In this document: positions 57,534 to 63,501 of the stretch, piece by piece
Position numbering within the stretch: the first letter of the stretch is position 1
Layout: every line of letters begins with the position of its first letter
NCBI GenBank assembly: GCA_022798335.1
Contig: JAAWMH010000014.1
Span: forward strand, 1 to 63,501
Origin: Clostridia bacterium
Lineage (GTDB): Bacteria > Bacillota > Clostridia > TANB77 > CAG-508
Direction: 5' to 3'
DNA length: 63,501 bases
The notes under the pieces: generated by a model
Database searches by the model: none
The model's input: the letters and a program-made list of their open reading frames with translations, nothing else
What the model was told of the DNA's origin: nothing
Made by a program: the position numbers and the translations under genes

Positions 57534-57534
57534 T

Positions 57535-58239
57535 TTAAATAGCTTCTTTATTTTCTTCTATATTATTTTCCTTTATTTCTTCTTCATTTCCTTCTTGGTT
57601 TGCAACTTCTAAGCTAGATACAGAAACTTCGTAAGCAATTTTCTTTTCGGCTGTTCCATCTTCATATTTCTTTTCATATTCTCTTGATTGCACTCTACCA
57701 ATAATTTTTACTTCTGTTCCTACTGGAACATTTTCACAAAATCTAGCATTTCTTCCCCATGCAATACATGGAATATAGTCAGATTTATTATATGCTCTAT
57801 TTACTGCTAAAAGAATATCTGAAATTTCTCTTCCAAATGGAGTTTTACGATAAATTGGCTTTTTACAAATAAAGCCATCTAAAATTACTTCATTTGAAAC
57901 TTGGTCTTTTCTAATTTCTATTTCTTCGTCTTGCTCTTCTAGAAATTCCACATCTTTTGCAAACACTGTTAGTATTAGTTTATTTTTTTCATGATCATAA
58001 CTATTATATGATCTAAATTGTCCATCAATTTTTAAGTTATTTCCTATATTAATATCTTGAATTGTAAGTAGTCTTTCTGAAATAGTTACTGGTATCATAT
58101 CTGCATTTCCACTTAAACGTGGTACACTTAAATCAAATATGTAAAACTTTTCACCATAAATTTCATGACTAAATCTTTTTTCACTTGTTACCTTTCCAAC
58201 CAATATCAAATGGTTATTATCATCATAATTCGTATTCAA
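57535..58239 (-). CDS. Single-stranded DNA-binding-like protein with two OB folds
   Basis: The 234-residue protein has two OB-fold regions. The first (about 5-100) contains LILVGKVTSEKRFSHEIYGE. The second (about 110-215) contains VILDGFICKKPIYRKTPFGREIS and IPCIAWGRNARFCENVPVG, which matches bacterial SSB. An acidic tail follows. It lacks the typical SSB end (DDDIPF-like). I chose TTG at 58239 with GGGAGG upstream; a longer ATG frame has no binding site. Confidence 0.75.
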   Translation of the reverse strand: MNTNYDDNNHLILVGKVTSEKRFSHEIYGEKFYIFDLSVPRLSGNADMIPVTISERLLTIQDINIGNNLKIDGQFRSYNSYDHEKNKLILTVFAKDVEFLEEQDEEIEIRKDQVSNEVILDGFICKKPIYRKTPFGREISDILLAVNRAYNKSDYIPCIAWGRNARFCENVPVGTEVKIIGRVQSREYEKKYEDGTAEKKIAYEVSVSSLEVANQEGNEEEIKENNIEENKEAI

Positions 58240-58442
58240 TTTATTTTCCTCCCTACCTTTGTTTCTTACTTTTAGTTTATTCATAGTACGTATCATTTAG
58301 ACTACTTCTAGTCCCATATTCTATATTATACTATGTTTTTTTGGTTTTGTCTACATAAAATGTTAATTTTTTCATTTATTTTTCTAAATATTTCCTTCTA
58401 TAGTTTAATATTCCCTCTTTTTTTTATTTTATACAAAAATTT

Positions 58443-58910
58443 TTAGGTATATAAAAACTGCAAACTTATTAGCTCCATTACTGCATATCCATTTGTTTCT
58501 TCTTTATAACTTCTTTCTTGTGGTTCTATACTTTTTCCTTTTACATTTTGTATTGTTCTTTGCAAGCAAACCATAATTTTTCCATCTTCTATACTAGAAG
58601 TGGTGATTGTTGCCTTTGAATTAAGCCCATAGGTAATCAGCTCAAAAATCAAATTATCTAATAAATCTAAATTTTTTGCCATATCTGTATTTAAAATAAG
58701 ATATTTAGCTTTTTTTGCGAGCTGTCTTACTTGTTCTTTGCTTTTTTTTATTTCTTTCCCTATCAAAACAGTTTCAAATTTAATATTTTTTAAGTTTTCC
58801 ACCATATCTTCTTTTATAAAAATAATTTGCTCTTCTGAAACAATTCCTTTTAATCCTTCTTTAATATAATTTTCATGGCTTTTATCTGTTAAAATTCCAA
58901 TCAAAGACAT
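58443..58910 (-). CDS. Conserved-type hypothetical protein
   Basis: The 155-residue soluble protein has alternating strands and helices (SLIGILTDKSHENYIKEGL, KAKYLILNTDMAKNL) that suggest a Rossmann-like or nucleotide-binding fold without a glycine-rich loop. It ends near YAVMELISL. I do not recognise it. AAAGGAG precedes the ATG. It lies beside a sporulation-type deacetylase gene. Confidence 0.55.
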   Translation of the reverse strand: MSLIGILTDKSHENYIKEGLKGIVSEEQIIFIKEDMVENLKNIKFETVLIGKEIKKSKEQVRQLAKKAKYLILNTDMAKNLDLLDNLIFELITYGLNSKATITTSSIEDGKIMVCLQRTIQNVKGKSIEPQERSYKEETNGYAVMELISLQFLYT

Positions 58911-58976
58911 TGCATTTGCTCCTTTTTATGGCTTTAGTATACCATTTAAAAGCTAAGTTTATTCATCATTTAACAA

Positions 58977-59747
58977 TTATTGTAATTTTTGGGTTCCGTT
59001 ACTATCAATTATATAATTATCTTGATAAATCAGTTCTGAAACTGTAACTACTTGATACCCTGCTTGTTTAATATTTTTTAAAATCATATCTAAACTATCA
59101 GCTGTATGTTTTGTTCCATTATGTGTTAAAATAATAGAACCTTCTTTTAGCTTCTGTTCTAATCTAGCCCACATTTCTTTTCCTGTTAAACCTGTATAGT
59201 CTAAAGTATCTAAATTCCATTGAATTGGCAAATGGCTTGCTGATTTTGCTGCTCTTATAACTGTATTATTATATTCTCCATAAGGAGCTCGATATAAAAC
59301 AGTTTGTTTTCCTGTTATACTTTTTATTTTCTCTGAACATTCTTGTACTTGTTTTATATTTTCTTCGTTACTTAAATTATTTACATGTGGATGTGTATTA
59401 GAATGATTTCCTATTTCATGCCCTGCCTTATCTATTTTCTTTACTGCTTCTGGATATTTTTGTGCCCAGTCTCCTACTACAAAAAAGGTAATTTTTACTT
59501 CATTTTTATTTAATGTTTCTAAAATGCTATCTATATCATCTGCATTCCAAGCACAGTTCATAGTAAGTGCTATTTTCTTTTCTTTTGTAGCTACATTGTA
59601 AATAGGAAGTTCTTTATTGCTACTAGAGGTAACAATTGTATTTTGACTATTTTGCATCATAGTAAACGCAAATAAAAACAAGGCTACTACTGTACTAAAA
59701 GCTACTAGATAGGAATATATTTTTTGTTTGTTAAAGACAATAAACAT
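58977..59747 (-). CDS. Polysaccharide deacetylase (PdaB-like, CE4)
   Basis: The 256-residue protein has an N-terminal membrane anchor (residues 10-30) and a NodB domain with metal-binding HSNTHPH, RAPYGEYN and the end SIILTHNGTKH. The first motif, normally TFDDG or FDAAWG, reads MNCAWNADD, so the usual catalytic-base Asp appears as Asn. It is related to sporulation deacetylases such as PdaB. It has AGGAGG before the start. Confidence 0.8.
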   Translation of the reverse strand: MFIVFNKQKIYSYLVAFSTVVALFLFAFTMMQNSQNTIVTSSSNKELPIYNVATKEKKIALTMNCAWNADDIDSILETLNKNEVKITFFVVGDWAQKYPEAVKKIDKAGHEIGNHSNTHPHVNNLSNEENIKQVQECSEKIKSITGKQTVLYRAPYGEYNNTVIRAAKSASHLPIQWNLDTLDYTGLTGKEMWARLEQKLKEGSIILTHNGTKHTADSLDMILKNIKQAGYQVVTVSELIYQDNYIIDSNGTQKLQ

Positions 59748-59823
59748 TTATCTTTTTTCCTCCTAATTTTAATTACTTACAATATATGCTTTTGTTTTTA
59801 GTTTATTCTAACTTTTGTCTACA

Positions 59824-59868
59824 TAGCAAAAAGCCCTAGTAGATTTCTCTTACTAGGGCTTTTGCTAT
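59824..59868 (-). terminator. Terminator of the helicase gene
   Basis: ATAGCAAAAAGCCCTAGTA pairs with TACTAGGGC-TTTTGCTAT, with T runs on both strands. Confidence 0.8.
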
Positions 59869-59925
59869 TAAAAGGTTTTAACTTAAAAACCTTCCTTTAA
59901 AAGTTTTGGTTAAGGTTTTTGCTTT

Positions 59926-61965
59926 TTAAGCAAGCATAGTGCCAATTTCTTTTCCTTCTACGATAATTCTGTATCTCCAGTCTCCAAACCAGTCCCGATA
60001 CTCTTCGAAGATAGGAACTAAGTTTGTTTCTTCACGCCTTACCTCTGTATCTCCTACTTTAAAAACACGGTACACTATCTCTTCATATCGGTCGTAGGAA
60101 TACTCGCACTTCATCATGCTTTTGAACCTTTGGAAATTTGCTTCGTCTTCTAAATCAACTGCAGTGGCATTGGTAATCAAACTGACTGTATGCCTATCCC
60201 AACCTTCTCCTATTTTAAGGTCCAACGGTTTAGCAATAACATACGTTGGAATATCTGCCCAAGCTCTTGAAAAAACAGACTTATTATCCAGTTTTCTATA
60301 TACTTCGTCATTTCCTTCATATTTTATGCCTCGATTACTAGTTTCAAAAGCATACATAGAATCACAATAGGCAGAAATAATGCAATTGCGAATGGCTTGG
60401 TAATCGCTATCACTTGTTTCCTGATAAAGCATATACTTTAAGTGTAGTTTATCTGCAATATCTTTAGCCGCCTGCAAAATATTTTTGAAGATCTTATACT
60501 TAATGTCTCGGTTTTTGTAAAAGTCTTTCCGTCCTTCATAATCCAAAGCATGCCACTCAGCATTAATTTGCTTTATCAGATACATCTGATAGGTTAAGTC
60601 TGATTGCATACACTCTTCTGATGCGTCATCATTCATGATACGGAATTTTTTGCCTCTAAAATCAGGGTTTTCAAAAATAGAAGCAACAATAGCCATATCT
60701 CCTTGAACTTCAGAAGAGTATTTGCGTGCTTCAATGAGCATTCTTGCAGTTCTTGCAGAAACAGGCATTTTTTCCATCTCAGCACCAATTTTAGTAATAG
60801 TGCCTTCTTGGAGTGCATCCAAATTTTTCAAAAGACTTTTGGCATTTTTTACATTTTCCCTATCAGGATTATGCAAAAACTCCAGTTCAGTTGGGTCAAT
60901 CTTCATAGCAGCCAGTTTCAAGACAAAATTTTCCAGACTGGTGCGTTGAATTTCAGGAACCTCAAATTGCTTACGGCAGGACATTTCTATTTTAGAGCAC
61001 AGTACGTACTTACCAGGTTTACATCTGCCAGCTCTTCCTTTCCTTTGCAGACAATCTGCTTGGCTAATGTCAACTACCTCTAAATTTTGTATGCCATTTT
61101 TGAAAATCATCTGCTTACAGGTTCCTTCATCCACCACACAGTCAATGTCTGGTACCGTAATACTGGTTTGTGCTACATTGGTAGCCAAAATAATTTTGCC
61201 GCCGTCGTAATGTCCAAACACTTGCTTTTGCTGTTCGTAGGACATTTCACCATGAAGCTCAAAAATGCAGGGTTCTCCCTTTTCTGGAACAAACTTAAGA
61301 GCCTCTTTAATCTCTGCATGAAGGTTTGCAATCTCTTCTTTTCCAGGAAGAAATACCAACATATTGGTGCCTGGCTCAAAGTATTTAAGAATACAGCTTT
61401 TGGTAGTCATAGTAGGCTCCCAAAACTCCTCTACGGGATAAAGCTTACCAGGTACTTCAATGACAGGTGCTTCTTCAAAGAAATCAGAAATCCTTTTAGA
61501 ATCCATAGTTGCACTCATAACAACGAGCTTAAGATTCCTATTTTTCTCCAGTTCCTTTTTATAGAGCCCTAAAAGAGTTTCCTGGTTCAAGTTAAACTCA
61601 TGAATTTCGTCTAAAACAACCACTTCACCGCTTAAGCAAGTTTGCTCATTATACTTAGAAAGCAAATAGCCATCTGTTACATAGGTAATGGGCGTAGTTT
61701 TTTCGGTTTTATAAAACCGTGTTTTATAGCCAATGCTCTTTCCTACCTCTTCACCAAATTCTTCTGCAACACGATTTGCCAAAGAAATGGCTGCCATCGT
61801 TCTTGGCTGGGTAACAGTAATTTTGTTATATCCTTCCATGTACAGCATTTGCGGAACTTGAGTAGATTTGCCAGCGCCGGTATCTGCCTGGATAATTGTT
61901 ACAGGGTTTAAAGCAACACTTTCTAAGATTTGCTGCTCAAAGTCCAAAATTGGCAAATTGTTCAT
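59926..61965 (-). CDS. DEAH/HrpA-like RNA helicase, GC-richer, probably acquired
   Basis: This is a 679-residue SF2 helicase. Motif I is QADTGAGKSTQVPQ, II is VVLDEIHEF (DEIH), III is SATMDS, V is LATNVAQTSITVPDIDCVVDEG (in halves) and VI is QRKGRAGRCKPGKY. An HA2-like C-terminal region follows. I chose the ATG at 61965 after AAAGGAT. Codon usage (GCC, AAG, CTC, GGC) is clearly GC-richer than the chromosome around it. Three in-frame CGG Arg codons (at 59995, 60529, 61717) show no frame break. A perfect palindrome precedes the gene. Confidence 0.88.
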   Translation of the reverse strand: MNNLPILDFEQQILESVALNPVTIIQADTGAGKSTQVPQMLYMEGYNKITVTQPRTMAAISLANRVAEEFGEEVGKSIGYKTRFYKTEKTTPITYVTDGYLLSKYNEQTCLSGEVVVLDEIHEFNLNQETLLGLYKKELEKNRNLKLVVMSATMDSKRISDFFEEAPVIEVPGKLYPVEEFWEPTMTTKSCILKYFEPGTNMLVFLPGKEEIANLHAEIKEALKFVPEKGEPCIFELHGEMSYEQQKQVFGHYDGGKIILATNVAQTSITVPDIDCVVDEGTCKQMIFKNGIQNLEVVDISQADCLQRKGRAGRCKPGKYVLCSKIEMSCRKQFEVPEIQRTSLENFVLKLAAMKIDPTELEFLHNPDRENVKNAKSLLKNLDALQEGTITKIGAEMEKMPVSARTARMLIEARKYSSEVQGDMAIVASIFENPDFRGKKFRIMNDDASEECMQSDLTYQMYLIKQINAEWHALDYEGRKDFYKNRDIKYKIFKNILQAAKDIADKLHLKYMLYQETSDSDYQAIRNCIISAYCDSMYAFETSNRGIKYEGNDEVYRKLDNKSVFSRAWADIPTYVIAKPLDLKIGEGWDRHTVSLITNATAVDLEDEANFQRFKSMMKCEYSYDRYEEIVYRVFKVGDTEVRREETNLVPIFEEYRDWFGDWRYRIIVEGKEIGTMLA

Positions 61966-62068
61966 GTTTTTATCCTTTCTCCACAATAAATATTTTTCAT
62001 TTCAGTCATTAAAAGGAACAAATTTTATATCTTATAAGCATCACCTTATCCAATCTTTTAATTTGTAG

Positions 62069-62090
62069 ACATGTTTACTAAAACATGTCA
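62069..62090. promoter_or_regulatory. Perfect palindromic operator candidate upstream of the helicase
   Basis: GACATGTTT and AAACATGTC are separated by four bases, a perfect dyad about 100 bases ahead of the helicase start. It lies just downstream of a minus-strand TTGACA (62094-62099). Position and symmetry suggest a repressor site. Confidence 0.5.
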
Positions 62091-62209
62091 GTTGTCAATG
62101 TGCCTCTTTTTATTATACCATAATTATTTACATAATGCAATTTTTGCTTTGGCAAAATTTACTTGTTAAAATTTATTGACAATTTTTTAAGCTTTCTTTT
62201 TTATTTTTT

Positions 62210-63501
62210 TTAAAGTCCGGCTCCACACACCGCCACTCCACGCGCAGAGACGTCATAGCCAACAACGCCTCTGAAGGAGAAAAGACCATCAATACCACGT
62301 ACAAATCCGTCTACCTCCGTTGTACCAGTAATCGTCGACCCAATCACTGTAGGACGCCTGATGCCATCTTGCACATCCTGGATTTGCTGTAGTAGCTGTT
62401 CCTAATGCGTCTCCTGCCTTTGCTGAACTATTACTTGTTCCATAATTATCCCAATATCTTGCATTCTTTCCACTAAACACTGGAGCTCCAGTATATCCTC
62501 CCGCTGTCCATTCACACTTTGTTGTGTCTATCATTACTCCTGTTTCGTTTCTAGTTGTACTAGTCATAGCCTTTTCATTATTTGGGTTTCCATATACTGA
62601 TGCTGATAATATTGCCATTGCCCCATACTCTGTTGTTTTCATTAAATGCACATCTATATTATTACTTGTACTTCCTCCTGTGTTTGTTCCTAGTAATGTA
62701 CTACTATTAATTGTCTCGCTTAAGCCCATCGCTCCTCCGTGTTACTTCCATATTTCTAAATGCTGGAAGCCAATTTGCTATGTCATCTGTCTTTTTATAG
62801 TGCGTTGATGTATTTGCTTGTAAGATGTTATTTACTATGTTTGCTGTATACTTCATTGCCCAATATCCTGTCAGTGGCGTTTTATTAAATGTAAATGCAA
62901 CTGGTATTTGTAACCTTGCATCTATTGTTGTTTCTTCCTTATCTTTTACAAATGCTATTTTACTTCTTTCGGCATCTTGGTCTAGCATAAACTGATACCT
63001 TGGTATCCATGTGTAATAGGTGCTTGTTGTTCCTCCTGTTATGGTACCATTTTCTACTGTTCCATCTGTTACTACTATATTAGCCCAGTTTCTTTTTCCA
63101 TAATTATACCAGCCTGTTGGTATATTTGTTGGTATTCCTTCCTCATTTGCTGTTATCTTATTTCCTACTTTTGCACTTTCTCCATTTTCATTATATGTTA
63201 CATAGTAGGTTCTATCTAAATTAAATCCCTTTACATTTGGAATATTTGGATCTGGTGATATTATTATGCTACATGTTGCCTGTTTATTACTTCCATCTGT
63301 TGCACTTACTGTTATAATTGCTTCTCCTTCTCCTCTTCCTGTTACTACTCCATTTTCGTTTACTGTTGCTACTGCTTCATTGCTACTTGTCCATTTTAAT
63401 GTTTTATTTTCTGCATTTTCTGGAGTTATTGTTGCTGTTAATGATAGTGTTTGCTCTTTTAATATTATCTCTAGTGTTGTATTTAAAGTGATACTTTCTA
63501 C
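62210..63501 (-). CDS. BIG2/Ig-like surface protein, C-terminal part (runs off right edge; extra C at 62739 and 62309)
   Basis: The frame enters from the right edge with a BIG2 domain (LKWTSSNEAVATVNENGVVTG in part, GEAIITVSATDG). A Trp/Tyr-rich C-terminal domain follows (RTYYVTYNENGE, GWYNYGKRNWANIV, YYTWIPRYQF), of the kind found in many surface proteins of gut Clostridia. Two extra Cs precede GGA. At 62739 the corrected reading is MEVT-GGAMGLSETI. At 62309 it is YNGGR-GFVRGIDGLFSFRGV, ending at GAGL. With both skipped, the frame closes at 62210. It is a likely secreted or wall-bound protein of unknown ligand. Confidence 0.85.

Noticed and set aside
60703..61911. Several rightward frames opposite the helicase gene
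   Set aside because: They are Phe/Cys-rich antisense shadows made long by the helicase's higher GC content, with no binding sites.
512..62739. Reading CGG as reassigned to another amino acid (a changed genetic code without a shift)
   Set aside because: At the sixteen sites the downstream family sequence is only in frame after a one-base step; a substituted amino acid would not restore the frame.
512..62739. Random sequencing indels as the cause of the frame breaks
   Set aside because: All breaks are the same base at the same codon phase before Gly GGN, and homopolymer runs, which are abundant here, show no breaks. A motif-specific assembly artefact cannot be fully excluded without reads, so a read check is listed.
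1..63501. CRISPR array, prophage, insertion sequence or integrase
   Set aside because: I found no regularly spaced direct repeats, no transposase, no integrase and no phage structural genes. The GC-richer single genes alone do not make a prophage.

Overview
The window looks like chromosome of a low-GC (about 30 % by eye), anaerobic, spore-forming gut-type Clostridia. Pointers are rubrerythrin, a FeoA/FeoB ferrous iron system, spoIIID, ylbJ, a 25-codon spoVM, a PdaB-like deacetylase, a PASTA-domain kinase with its PP2C phosphatase, CarD and a MurT/GatD pair. The order rpmB-spoVM ... rpe-rsgA-prkC-prpC-rlmN is a rearranged form of the block known from Bacillus subtilis.

Layout. The left edge (1-632) holds the start of a prepilin-like surface protein and the right edge (62210-63501) the end of a BIG2/Ig-like surface protein; both run off the window. 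981-2391: NfeD and SPFH membrane proteins. 2992-6427: rarA, a small acetyltransferase, ruvA, tcdA, rpmB. 6520-9388: spoVM, a 50-aa membrane protein, nth, a Cys-rich peptide, a bactofilin-like membrane protein. 9473-17079: rpe, rsgA, prkC, prpC, rlmN, gatD, murT. 17240-25452: mnmA, aspS, asnS, a decayed ftsH copy, an rRNA/tRNA methyltransferase. 25490-34538: MFS, mfd, spoIIID, mgtA, ylbJ. 35756-40734: tRNA-Met, rpoD, dnaG, carD, dut. 40999-45544: feoA, feoB, then a folate ECF transporter under a THF riboswitch. 45592-61965: transglutaminase-like protein, nitroreductase, DUF4097 protein, rubrerythrin, rimO, CapA, an amino-acid dehydrogenase, a DnaJ protein, proS, scpB, an SSB-like protein, a deacetylase, and a GC-richer DEAH helicase. 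Scattered between these are single-gene units with their own promoter and strong terminator and a less AT-rich codon usage (2502, 6939, 20901, 35080, 35300, 52853).

Main observation. Sixteen frame breaks interrupt nine otherwise well-conserved genes (prepilin, rarA x2, tcdA, rsgA, trmH-type methyltransferase, mgtA x2, dnaG, feoA, feoB x4, the right-edge surface protein x2). All sixteen are the same event: one extra C directly before a glycine codon GGA, GGT or GGC, so that the ribosome meets an in-frame CGG codon. Removing that C restores the family sequence each time. Essential dnaG is among them, and feoB needs four such events. Ordinary CGG arginine codons are almost absent from the native core genes. 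This is what would be expected if CGG has lost efficient decoding and triggers a +1 shift onto GGN. The contrary evidence is about thirteen in-frame CGG codons read straight through, mostly in the atypical, probably acquired genes but also one each in spoIIID, an XRE regulator and a DUF4097 gene.

Other points of interest are a 90-bp in-frame duplication with an embedded hairpin in mnmA, a GatD homologue lacking both catalytic residues, three copies of a REP-like palindrome used as terminators, and a THF riboswitch whose downstream hairpin contains the folT ribosome binding site.
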